24,011 bases of DNA, from NCBI GenBank assembly GCA_034698045.1, contig JAQGAU010000778.1, positions 1 to 24,011 on the forward strand, written 5' to 3'. The translations under genes were made by a program, and so were the position numbers. Shown piece after piece: positions 10,991-20,145 of this stretch; positions within the stretch are counted from its first letter, which is position 1, and each line of letters begins with the position of its first letter. The DNA comes from Paramacrobiotus richtersi (taxonomy: Eukaryota > Tardigrada > Eutardigrada > Parachela > Macrobiotidae). Under the pieces are notes generated by a model. The model saw only the letters and a list, made by a program, of their open reading frames with translations. It did not search any database and was not told the DNA's origin.

Positions 10991-12142
10991 GTTAGCAACA
11001 GCCAAAATGGTGTAATTTAATGGCATTTTAATCCGTTTGTGGCGCCTAACCGAATTACCATACAAATTTTAAATAGTCCTTACAATCCACCTCACAAAAA
11101 GGAAAAAAAGTAAATGAACCAACGAACGAAGGAACTGAAACAGTTGCGATAAATCAAGTGAACCGATCAGCCGAAACGGCAAACACCAAAGTACTGCAGT
11201 ATAATGCAGGGTTCTGGAGACAACGGTTAGGAATGACGCTATGTTGTGCTACAAAACTGTTGACCTGGTCAATGAATAGCGGATTGCTCTTAATGTTCAC
11301 TATCTATGCTAGTTGGTTCTTATCTGGCTAGCGGGCATATTAATAGAGTAGTATGCCGTCATTCGTTACCCAACTATATCACAATTACTGTTATGTAGTA
11401 AACAAAGTTCGGCAAAACGGCACCGCCGGCGTTGGTCGCTCAGTACAGAGTGTCTGATGTGGGAATCAACATGTTCAAACAGTAGAAAATGCAAAAAACG
11501 ATGTTTTCGTTCTCCGTTAAAGATTGCCCTGAACAGCATCACTCCTCAAAGTAAAACAATATCCCGTTACATTTCCCTGGCGTACTTTGTTTGTCGGCAG
11601 GAGTGAGAAAATTCAGAGCAGACGACTGCTCGCTTGACCAATGCTGCATCTGAGCTTGTCTGTAGAAGTGTTTAGTTCTTTGAGGACTTTCCGGACTGCA
11701 CTCAACAATGTTAAATGGACCGAAATCCGAATTGGTAACCCATACACTCTGTGCTTCATGGTAATTTGTCACGAATAGAAGGAATAGGGACGTCAGAATC
11801 CTACATATATGTGCGTACGGAGCCCATGCCTATATGCATACGACTACACGAACGTACCAGAAACAGGGATGCAGATGACTTTAATGACTGAAACTGCCCA
11901 GTGACTACCATCGAGCTAGCTGACTGCCCAGTGGCCACCACCATGATGCGCTGCGAGCAGGTCACCTCCGAATCTCTATTTTGGACCGAAAAAGCGTAGT
12001 TCCGGTGCAGGTAGACTGGCTACATATGTACACACAGCCCGAAACCGGCGTGTCGGTTATGGACGCTTTCCAGTGCTTCCTCATTATACGTGATGCTACT
12101 CGGTCGTACGAGATCGCTCCTTCTGAACGGTTCCGTACAGCA
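10991..12142. other. Intergenic between precursors B and C
   Basis: No gene is recognised. A minus-strand frame at 11539-11772 (77 codons) has no identifiable domain. A short imperfect direct repeat ACTGCCCAGTG.C.ACCA occurs at about 11891 and 11922. Confidence 0.4.
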
Positions 12143-12391
12143 TTAGATTGGCTTTACGACGGCACATGCCTTACACGGTCTCTTACGGAACGCTCTGGAG
12201 CGGCTGGGTTTCTCTGTCGTTTCTGGCAAGGGAGACTCATCGGGTGAGGTTGAGTTAGCGGTGCTTGCGAGCCTGCTTGTATCGTCATTGGAACCATCTT
12301 CCATCAGCTGTGGTAAATCAGCCGTCCCGTCCGCGTCGGCTGTAGCAGTGCCTATCAAGCCGAGACAAATTAACCAAATTACCGTTCTCAT
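12143..12391 (-). CDS. Small secreted precursor, copy C (82 aa)
   Basis: Third member. The frame is open 28 codons further upstream, but the start at 12391 aligns with the other copies and places the signal peptide (MRTVIWLICLGLIGTATA) at the N-terminus. The middle part is the most acidic of the three (DADGTADLPQ, NDDTS, NSTSPDESPLPE). EKPSRSR ends at residue 66. The 16-residue tail AFRKRPCKACAVVKPI is strongly basic, with cysteines in CxxC spacing. The cysteine pair and positive charge recur in all three tails despite little sequence identity. Function is unknown; a precursor of a small cationic peptide is the simplest reading. Confidence 0.7.
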   Translation of the reverse strand: MRTVIWLICLGLIGTATADADGTADLPQLMEDGSNDDTSRLASTANSTSPDESPLPETTEKPSRSRAFRKRPCKACAVVKPI

Positions 12392-12740
12392 TTTACCGCT
12401 GTGTGGCAAACCAAGATATACAAAACTAATGTTGTTCTTAGAAGCAGAACTGCTGTAAGAGACGTTCGGTTTCACTGTTCGTTAATCTGAACCGAACACA
12501 CAGCTGGTACTCGTATATGCTACTGACGGAATTAGCTTTGCACATGGTGTTGTACACCACGCACGCGGCTGTGTGATTGGACAACTTTCGACAGTACTTC
12601 CTGGTGGTAAACCAGATTAGCTGGCCCTGCGGCAAAGTCTTACCAAGCGAAAATCAAGGACTGTTAATCTTGTTCATGCTAAAGGGTCGTTATGAAACAC
12701 GATCATAACCAGTAAGAGAAAGCAGTTTCATGCGATGTAG
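12392..12740 (-). promoter_or_regulatory. Conserved upstream region of copy C
   Basis: Counterpart of the blocks upstream of A and B: plus-strand gctgtaagag near 12450, TGTTAATCTTGTTCATGC at 12663-12680 and the GATCATAACCAG block at about 12700. The distal block is roughly 290 bases from the ATG here, against about 440 in copy B. Confidence 0.5.
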
Positions 12741-13605
12741 CAGACCGCAATAGCGCAGTTAATTGGCAGACGTACAGCAAGTGTTACATATGTTTTCCTA
12801 ACATTGCGGAATAAAAATGAAGATTGTCTATCTTGATCTTCCGACAGTTGTTGTGCTTTCCATAATCAACAAAGAAATATAAGACAGTACATATTTCAAA
12901 CAAATGGTCAACAAATATAGGTGACCTGGGTAGCAACCACAAACAGAACTAGACCACTAACTGCCGCCTTTTTTCATTCTGAAATCGCGCTTGCTTTGGA
13001 AAAGCACAATCTTGGGCCCGAACACCGAAACTGCAATTGTGAAACCTACATTAAAGTTTCATTGAAAAACTGCAGATAGATTTGTTAGGGTTTATCGCTC
13101 AGTCGATATCACTTTCCCATTCTTGTTTGTATTGTTTATACTGTTTTTGAGATGTGGTATTGGACATATATTCAAGTTTAAAATCCAAGCAGTGATCCTG
13201 ATTAGGAGATAACATTGTTGGTAAGTCATTTATTTGTACAGCTAATCAGCACATCACGAGTTTGATGTCTTGAACACGGTCAGTTCAGTAGTCATTTCGA
13301 CCGCGTCACCGTACCGTTGTATGACATATCTTTAAATGTAAACCAATATTCATTACAAATAGAAATATCAGCTGTTTGATTGGACACATAACCGATAATT
13401 CTTTTCACGCAAACGCTTGCTGATATTTCTGTGCTTTCTTAAAAACATCTTGATAACACAATAACTGAAGCGAAAAGTGATCCGATATGCTGCATGCGAT
13501 CATAAATTCCCACGCTCTTGTTCGAACCAACTTAATCAACGCGCAGTTAGGGTTTTGCAGTTTGGTTGGACCTGTTAAATAGAAAGAAGGGCGTCGCTCG
13601 AAACA
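12741..13605. other. Intergenic between precursor C and the P450 exon
   Basis: No open frame or repeat of note. As the upstream regions of two divergently transcribed genes meet here, it probably carries both promoters. Confidence 0.4.
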
Positions 13606-13786
13606 ATGCCGCTAAGTTATCCGATACTGTTGCTCTTGGTTGCACTGTGCGCCTTCGTTGGCCGCCGGTTGTATTGGACTTTCAGCAAATACAGACCCCT
13701 CATCCACTACATGGACCTTCTCCCGGGGAAGAAAGGCCGCTTCTTCCCTCTCGGACATTACGGTTTGCTGAGCTCCAAACCCGATG
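13606..13786 (+). CDS. First exon of a CYP4-like cytochrome P450 (partial)
   Basis: ATG at 13606 opens 60 codons plus one base, ending at a good donor (GATG|GTGAGC, 13787). The first 20 residues form a hydrophobic anchor (YPILLLLVALCAFVG) followed by basic GRRLYW, the usual microsomal P450 N-terminus. Then comes LLPGKKGRFFPLGH..LLSSKPDG, which matches the hinge and PLxGHxLLxKPDG segment of the CYP4 family, and CYP4V genes have an exon boundary close to this PDG. No heme-binding FxxGxxxC or I-helix exon is visible in the following 1.5 kb, so the gene is either truncated, a detached exon, or continues only through the doubtful block at 14105-14239. Only recognised gene on the plus strand. Confidence 0.6.
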
Positions 13787-14104
13787 GTGAGCAGTCTGCT
13801 GTCAATTCTACATTCATAAGTTTTAGTTCCCTGTGCCTCGCAAACGCCCTTACTGAGGCATCTGCATAGCACAAAAATCCTCTTCCACTGTGGTTTTTAA
13901 TGGAATTTTTTTAAAAACTCGGAAATAAGAGCGCATTTTTCTGAACAAGAGAATCTCTTGTTTCGTGAAGCGCGAACAACGCGCGTTATTCAGTCGGCTA
14001 TCCACGCTGTAATTCACATTTTCATGTGTGTGGTATCGTTTCTAACTTCGTTCACTTCGGTCTTTTATTGCAGCGAAGCGGAGTACGATACTACGATTTC
14101 CTAG

Positions 14105-14239
14105 CATTTCAGTGCGTTATCTCCCGATAATTCTTTAAAGAAAGCCATTAAAACCACCCTGGAAGAGGGTGACCCCATCACCATTTTTCTGCCACGCAGA
14201 ATAATGCTCCAGTACGAGCTTTACCGAGCTAAATATAAG
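14105..14239 (+). pseudogene. Possible second P450 exon, not joined cleanly
   Basis: The frame reads DNSLKKAIKTTLEEGDPITI, then FLPRRIML, resembling the helix-A to beta-1 segment that follows KPDG in CYP4 proteins. It ends at AAG|GTTACA. It is bounded on the left by acceptor-like TTCCTAG (14104) and TTTCAG (14112), with an excellent TTTATTGCAG at 14073 further left. None of these keeps the frame with the phase-1 donor at 13787: the block would need a phase-1 acceptor and has phases 0 and 2. Read-through from 14073 meets a TAG at 14102-14104. It may be a decayed exon or a chance match. Confidence 0.3.
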
Positions 14240-15345
14240 GTTACACAACACCCATCGGAAGCAAAGATAGATACGGGCGGCCACAACCAAAATGTCGGAT
14301 TTAAAACATTTATCTGCAAATCTTCATTTCTGTTTACCGTATCCAGTGCCAAAACAAAGAACACTCAGGAAAGTCTGTTGGTTCTCATGTTACCGACAAT
14401 AACTGGTCCGACATCACGATCCGATCACATGCAAATTCGACATTTCTGCCGATATCTGTTGTAGCGTGAGATAATGTTTGTTGCAATGGATCATAGGTCA
14501 TGTTTCTTATCAATGACCATTCGAGAGTGATAAATTAATGAGATAAAAGTCGCTGGTCATTGGGCGGAAACCGACTTACTGAACGGTCGTGATAGGACCT
14601 GTAATTTAAGTGTAAGGACACACCTGTAATTTAGTGAAGCAAAGGTGTAGCTTGTTAAAGTAAAGTTACGCACAGAGCCGGATTGTAATACCATTCAACA
14701 TAAAGCACGACACTGTCACGAGAAACCTTGTACTCTCCTTTGCCTCAGCTATATCATTTCCACCAACATCGGGTACAGTAATTGTTACCTAGTGGTGTAT
14801 TCCTGTAGAGTGGTTCAGGGACCTGTACAACTTGTTCCACCGTATGGCCCACACGTCGCCGTTGGGCGTTTTTCAATTGTGGCTGGGTCCGTCTCCCTTC
14901 GTCGTTCTGACGAAGGGCGCAGCCGCCGAAATTGTCTTGTCTATTTAACAGGCAGAAAATTGCAATTTTCTTCCTGTTGAATCGACTTTCTGATGTACAG
15001 TATGTTTGGTCTGATACTTAGGGAACACGTTTTCGTTTTCTTTCCTGTTTCCCAAGGGTTGTGGCTGCGGTTGTTGCGGCCTTAGCTCGTGCAAAGAAAG
15101 TGAAAGTTCGGCTTAAATTTGCTTATGCTTCATCAGTAATGAACGAGTGTACATATCAAACATGATACCAGCACGGAAGTTTGAAATGATGTGTCCAACG
15201 TTTGTGTAGTACTGATTTGTCAAAAAACGCAAACCTTTCCTAACGCAAGCAGATATACGCAACCTAGATCCCGCGAAAACGAAAATATACGTGAAGAAAC
15301 ACAGAAAAGGCAACTGAGTCTCTAAAGGCAATATATTATAAAAGA
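14240..15345. other. Intergenic, no recognised gene
   Basis: No P450 continuation is seen. A minus-strand frame at 15113-15331 contains a hydrophobic run (FLCFFTYIFVFAG) just 3' of LRR2 and could be an extra exon of it, but it lacks convincing splice phasing. Confidence 0.35.
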
Positions 15346-15361
15346 CTAGATAATTATTATA

Positions 15362-15550
15362 CTACTTGCAGTTTGCATAAATATCCATATTAATACCAAA
15401 TTCGCCACGGTTAACCGACAGGTTTGGATAGATGCGCATAATATCTCAAGACTCTCAATATCGACGTTTTCAAGGTTAATCGACGCGTTTGCATAGATAT
15501 CCATAATCTCCTCAATATCCGCAATCCGAAAGTCGTCACGGTTAATCGAC
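15362..15550 (-). repeat. 22-residue tandem repeat in LRR2 exon 2
   Basis: Three imperfect units start at plus-strand GGTTAAxCGAC at 15409, 15474 and 15540, so the periods are 65 and 66 bases. Protein units begin SINRDDF and SINLENV. The third unit, in the original register, reads SVNRGEFGINMDIYANCK then TAG (15364-15362), but the current frame has slipped by one base before it. LRR1 has a single copy of this unit (DLDIYSNCK). Confidence 0.65.
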
Positions 15551-15927
15551 ACCTTCACCGTTACTCCGCAAGAAAACGCAATGAGGCTGCTACTACGCTC
15601 TCCAGATAAATTCCTAACCCATTGAACAAAATTCACCATGTCACAGCACGAGCAGTTTGTTTTATTGCAGACATTGCTTCCGTGGAAGCGGTAGTAGACC
15701 TTGTACGGCTGGTGTCCCGGGATAAGGCTCTGCAGAATTTCTGCCGGTATTCCTGTTAATGCGTTATCGGAGATATCCAACAGCCACAGACTGGTGAAAT
15801 TAAAACGCGGGCTGCTGCGGAAAACGCGCTGAAGACCAGGTTTCTGCAAGTCCATGCCGAACCTTTTCTGCAACAAAATGAATATGATTTCTGCGAGGAA
15901 ATAGCAACTGCGTTGATCACAAAGCTA

Positions 15928-15999
15928 CATTGTGAAGTTAAAAACGAAATATTATTTAAGCTATAGCTTAAATATTATTTTGTTTTTAACTTCACAATG
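15928..15999. repeat. 72-bp near-perfect palindrome in the LRR2 intron
   Basis: CATTGTGAAGTTAAAAAC pairs with GTTTTTAACTTCACAATG, centred on AGCTATAGCT, with only a few mismatches. LRR1's intron lacks it. It may be a very small foldback element or the footprint of one. Confidence 0.75.
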
Positions 16000-17061
16000 A
16001 GATTATTCTGGAATGGATTCTGTTGATTGTTGAAAAGTGGGACGAACTCTGCCAACCAATAAAAAAAATCACATGAAAAATCGAAATGCGTTAGGTACTT
16101 CAAGAATTGTGATACTGGTGGAAAACAGTGAGTTCTAGAAGTCAGTTCTGATCTTGATCGAATACTAAATCGGGAGGTAGTATGGCTTGTTTCGATTATT
16201 GCGCGTGGCTGATTATTCTGATAATTTGGCGGCGGCCAATCAGGGCGGCGCTGACGTCAGAAGGAGGAATAATTAACATAATCAGACGAACAATCCTTAT
16301 GGTGACATCAGCTACTATTGGTATCTATTCTAACTGCATCGGCAAACGGTTTAATATAACGTACCAAACTCCCTTTAACTGGTTCTAGAACGGTCCAATC
16401 GAACTGCTCCAGTGCGTTGACGTATAAGTTCAACCCCCCCAGCGAAGGAGTTGATTAATCCGTTACATCTGTAAGACTCGGAATGGGTGGGGTCAGCGCT
16501 TGGAATGTATCCAATGCGATAGAATGTATCCCGCAGCGAACCACGGCGAGATGTTCCAGCACCCGAAACCCCCGAAAAAGCTCTTTATCTAGATAGTGCA
16601 GTTTACTGTTGGCGATTGTTAAGCTTGTTATCTGATGTTTGTTGTCGGCCAGGAACCTGTCCACCGGCGGGCGCTGCGTCTCGTCTTCAGCCCGCAGACC
16701 CTTGAGAGTTACATCGTTCAGGGTCTGGATGCGAGGAAGGGGTTCGCATTGATCGCGCAGAATGTTACACTGAATGCTCGCACTGGAACCGGGACAGTCG
16801 AGGCGGAGAATGCGGAAGTAATGGGGCACTGAGTTGACGTCGAAGTTGTCCGGGATGGTTAGGTTTGTTGTGCTGCAGTCCAGGGATCTGTAAAGACGAT
16901 AGTCGCAAGTGCGGTGCGGCTGGGGTTGACATTCGCAGCATTGAAAACCGAGGGCGAAAAGGAAAGTTATTGAGCAGAATAGCAACAGCTTCATTTCTGT
17001 ACTTGTATTTGTTCGCCACCCAGATGAACAAAGCTCAGCAATGCACAATTTACGCAGCTGG

Positions 17062-17071
17062 TATTTATGTA
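17062..17071 (-). promoter_or_regulatory. TATA-like element of LRR2
   Basis: The minus strand reads TACATAAATA, 68 bases upstream of the ATG at 16994, the same spacing as in LRR1. Sequence between it and the ATG is also alignable between the copies. Confidence 0.55.
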
Positions 17072-17488
17072 CTCTCAGCCAAGAAATTCTACCATGCCGT
17101 ATGCTCAGCGATTTGTGCAATGCCGGTTGAGCGAATACTAAGCAACATACGATGAGACTTTCATGAAATCCGATTAGAATCCACTGCTGGAACACTATCT
17201 GATTTGGGTATTTGACGGGTAAATGACCGAACGGTGGCTTATACAATTGTGCATATTGCTCCTCGACAAAATGTGTGAACTATGATGTAGGCATAACTGA
17301 AGCCTGCACCCAGTTTATCGGTTAAATGTCGCACAGGTTCATTAGCGTTCGTGATATGTGTCCCTTACAATTGTCAACAGGCCTATTTAGCACGATAATT
17401 ACCAGTTTAATCGGCAAATAATAAAGGTCAGTTCAACGCGCGAGATAATTTCCCGCGCGTAGCTAATCGGCTACGCGCGAGATATCTC

Positions 17489-17664
17489 GCGCCTTGTGAA
17501 AACGTAAAACAATGGCTATGCGCGAGAGTTTAGCGCGTTGTGAAAACGTAAAACAATGGCTACGCACGAGAGTTTAGCGCGTTGTGAAAACGTAAAACAA
17601 TGGCTACGCGCGAGAGTTTAGCGCGTTGTGAAAACGTAATACAATGGCTACGCGTGAGAGCTAC
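17489..17664. repeat. Four 44-bp GC-rich tandem repeats
   Basis: Units start at 17489, 17533, 17577 and 17621 and read GCGCGTTGTGAAAACGTAAA then ACAATGGCTACGCGCGAGAG and TTTA, with few substitutions. They are preceded by hairpin-forming CGCGCGAGA/TCTCGCGCG words at 17432-17490, which recur inverted at about 18857-18912. Confidence 0.85.
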
Positions 17665-17864
17665 TAAACTAAGAAGAAACAAAGAAGCAACTAAAACCAA
17701 TAAATTAAGAAGCTGAATTAAGAACCTAACTAAGAACCTAGAATATGAACTAAGTAGCTGAATTAGGAAATTGAAGCTTGGAGACTAATAACTAAACCAA
17801 GACAAGAAACTAAAAAGAAACCAAGAAGAAACCAAGACAAACCAAGAGAAACTAAGATAAACTA
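17665..17864. repeat. Purine-rich degenerate repeat, left block
   Basis: Made of short words such as AACTAAGAA, AAGCTGAATTAAG and AACCAAGA. The block at about 18587-18770 has the same words in the same orientation and partly the same order (AACTAAGAACCTA, AGCTGAATTA, AAAGCGTGGA-like), so the two are direct copies flanking the foldback element. Confidence 0.6.
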
Positions 17865-18580
17865 ACAAGGTAACAATCCCAGGCGCCATATTCAAAAAAT
17901 TCCGAAAACGCGTGTGTGGACACAAAGTGACCCCATGAACTCTAGAAAAATATTTCTGGGTGCTGTGAATCAGCTGGGCCCCTTGGGGGTAATTCCGTAC
18001 TGCAGTGTATAGTATACAGTATACCATGTATGTATGTATATGCAAACCGTACACCGATACGGTAGCGCTGGATAACTTACTGTAAACGCCGGATAAGATA
18101 TTTTTAAGCTCCGCCAACAACACAAAGAAACGTTAAAATTAAACAAAACTGAACATTCGGAACATCTAAAGTGTTAAATATTTTGGTAAAATTTAAATGA
18201 TGTGATTTTACAAGAACAACACGTGAACGGTACAATAATACCATGCAACATCGTGGGGATGGATCAGTTTCTGTCCCCTTCGATATATATTTTTTTTTCT
18301 GATCGTGCTGAAATGTCTTCAAAGTAAGATTTTTGATTGTAAGTGGAGGAGTTTGAGAGGATCAGGTTAAAGCGAATTTAGTCCGTCGTGCCGTTGTACG
18401 GTATGCATGACACACATATTGTATGGTACACTGTGTACGTTGCCATACAGATTACCCCCAGGGGGCACAACTGGATCACAGCAGCCAGAAATAATTTTTT
18501 AGAGCTTATGGGGTCACTCTGTGTCCACACGAGCGTTTTCGGAATTTTTTGAATATGGGGCCTGGGATTGTACCCTTGTA
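17865..18580. mobile_element. Foldback/MITE element with arms of about 170 bp
   Basis: The left arm from 17865 (ACAAGGTAACAATCCCAGGC) pairs with the right arm ending near 18580 (GCCTGGGATTGTACCCTTGT) through most of 17865-18041 and 18405-18580. Shared internal words include CCATATTCAAAAAATTCCG, GTGTGGACACA and GGGGGTAAT. The middle of about 360 bp has no coding frame. A target duplication is not clear at the ends. Open frames on the minus strand here are by-products. Confidence 0.75.
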
Positions 18581-18950
18581 AGAGAAACCAAAAGAACTAA
18601 GAACCTAAACCAAGAAAGCAAGAATATAAACTGAGAAGCTGAATTAAGATATCAAAGCGTGGAAACCAGAACCAAACCAAGCAGAGAAACTGAGAAATTA
18701 AGATAAGTAAGCAAGGAAAATGAACTAAAGAAGCTAAACTAGGGAAGTAACGTGAAGAAAGTAGGAAAGTCCGATCGATAGGAAGCTGCCCGAAGAAGCA
18801 AACTTACAGATCTCACGCTTAGTCAATTCGCGACATTTTTGCTTTGCGAGGAGAAATTTCTCGCGCGTATCCGATTAACTACGCGCGGGAGCACTCTCGC
18901 GCGTAGCCACTTCGAATAATAAAACGCTCATTGCTCATTATTTGTCGCAA
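18581..18950. repeat. Purine-rich right block and CGCG hairpin end
   Basis: Direct counterpart of the left purine-rich block, followed by TCTCGCGCGTA / CTACGCGCGGGAG hairpins at 18857-18912 that mirror the left end. About 17410-18950 may be one composite repeat: GGCAAATAAT (about 17412) and ATTATTTGTCG (about 18938) are inverted at its rims. Confidence 0.5.
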
Positions 18951-19029
18951 CATGATTTTTATTTATTTGGCAATGGCCAACATGACTGTCATGTCTTACC
19001 TCCGCAATCCTTGCTGATGTAACGCAATT

Positions 19030-19224
19030 TTACGCAAACCCGCGCTGACGCCATGTGGTCGTTTGCACAGGAAGCTCCTCCGGTAAGGTCGAGTTAGTGC
19101 TGCTTGGAATCTTGCTTGTCTCATTCTTCCACCATTGTGCAGGAGTTCCACCAGCTGTGATATGCAGTGCTCATCGTACAGTGCTCATCAAGCCCAGGCG
19201 AATTAACCAAATTATCGGTGTCAT
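19030..19224 (-). pseudogene. Small secreted precursor, copy D (decayed)
   Basis: Same family as copies A-C. From ATG 19224 it reads MTPIIWLIRLGLMSTV; the cysteine of WLICLGL is replaced by Arg, and a TGA at 19173-19171 stops it after 17 codons. The same frame beyond the stop still resembles the family (SSTNSTLPEELPVQTTT then WRQRGFA and a TAA at 19032-19030) but lacks the two-cysteine tail. It is most simply a pseudogene. Upstream conserved blocks are not recognisable. Confidence 0.7.
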
Positions 19225-20145
19225 TTGTTTTGCCCTGAGTCAGTCTTGCTCCGCGATGGACAAAAAAAAAGCGAAAAATTTGCTGCAGTATCGAGATAGG
19301 AATTAAAGTTGTCAACAGCTAAAACTTCGCTTTTGGGGCAAAACTGTTTTTTGATCACCGTGTTGTTTCCGCGGTCACCATGTTGTTTCCTGCGCAAAAG
19401 TAAATAAACCACAACAAGCTCTTCGACAACAGTAAACGGTGCACTGTATGTAATTGGACGCTAATCATCTTTTGAAAGGTGACCGTTGGCGGCGACTGCT
19501 GTCTCGAGCAGCTCCATCTGACCAACATTCACAAATTTTGAGACCAGTGATGGTCAAGCGAGCATCTATCCTGTATTTTTTACTCCTTTGTCTATGATTC
19601 AGCTATCCCTTGCCCTATCCCTATCCCTAACAAGGGTTTTAATGAGTTCACAGCAGATAGAAAAAAAATGAGTATTCAATTTGTCGTTATTTTCTAAGGC
19701 ATCGTGGTTGGTATGTTAACATTCTGTTCAAAAAAAGTTTGTAGGTTCTTTGTATTAAATATACTGTAAGCAACGATGATTGGTTGTAAGAAACGTTTAT
19801 AGCAGATAAAGTTACCATGACTGTGTATTAGCAATATCTGGTTTCAAATAACCTTAATATTTTTCAAACTAGACTTCAAGAGTGTTGGCAGATAGACCGT
19901 TGCTGCCTGCTCAAATTATTTGGGAAGAATAACGGAAAGCAGATGGAGAGACTGTTGGTATAAAACTAACGCAGCAAAAGGTTCAAAATCGTAGTTGTAA
20001 CATTAACAGCTTATTTTAACGCACTACGATGAATATTTAGTAACGCGAAATCAAAATATACGATCGAAGGTTACTATTCGATACATGACCGCACATTCGG
20101 CCGCTATCACTCAACTTTTCTCACAGAAACATAATTATAAGAAAA
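19225..20145. other. Intergenic between copy D and the lipocalins
   Basis: No gene is seen. On the minus strand, the part next to 20146 is the 3' flank of lipocalin B. Confidence 0.4.

Larger units (their letters stand above)
15346..16994 (-). pseudogene. LRR protein copy 2 (LRR2), damaged or re-spliced
   Basis: Paralogue of LRR1. The start at 16994 (MKLLLFCSITFLFALGFQCC, signal peptide) is supported by a TATA-like element. Exon 1 is homologous down to the ancestral donor GTACGT at 16364, but a 1-base gain and a nearby 1-base loss create an in-frame TAA at 16457-16455. A donor just upstream (GAT|GTAACG, exon end 16467) is in phase 0 and would skip the lesion, joining exon 2 at 15867 (acceptor TTGTTGCAG) to give about 349 aa without the LRR ending DWTVLEP. 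Exon 2 keeps the cysteine cap (CNKTNCSCC, W, FSCG). Its end carries a 65/66-bp tandem repeat with one frame slip, so the last hydrophobic residues are probably out of register. The intron has grown to about 600 bp. Whether it is functional is uncertain. Confidence 0.65.

Noticed and set aside
12392..12475. 28-codon upstream extension of precursor copy C
   Set aside because: It covers conserved leader sequence that is not open in A and B, and it would place the signal peptide internally.
14894..14917. CCCTTCGTC/GACGAAGGG hairpin resembling a terminator
   Set aside because: The context is an animal genome with spliced genes; an intrinsic terminator has no meaning here and no U-tract follows.
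16995..17246. N-terminal extension of the LRR2 open frame to 17246
   Set aside because: It crosses the TATA-like element and removes the signal peptide from the N-terminus; LRR1 has no equivalent extension.
17785..18123. 112-codon minus-strand open frame
   Set aside because: It lies across purine-rich repeat and the arm of the foldback element; the C-terminal WFLFSFLSWFSY is translated low-complexity repeat.
19608..19630. CCCTAT CCCTAT CCCTAA, telomere-like run
   Set aside because: Fewer than four units and imperfect; not a telomeric array.
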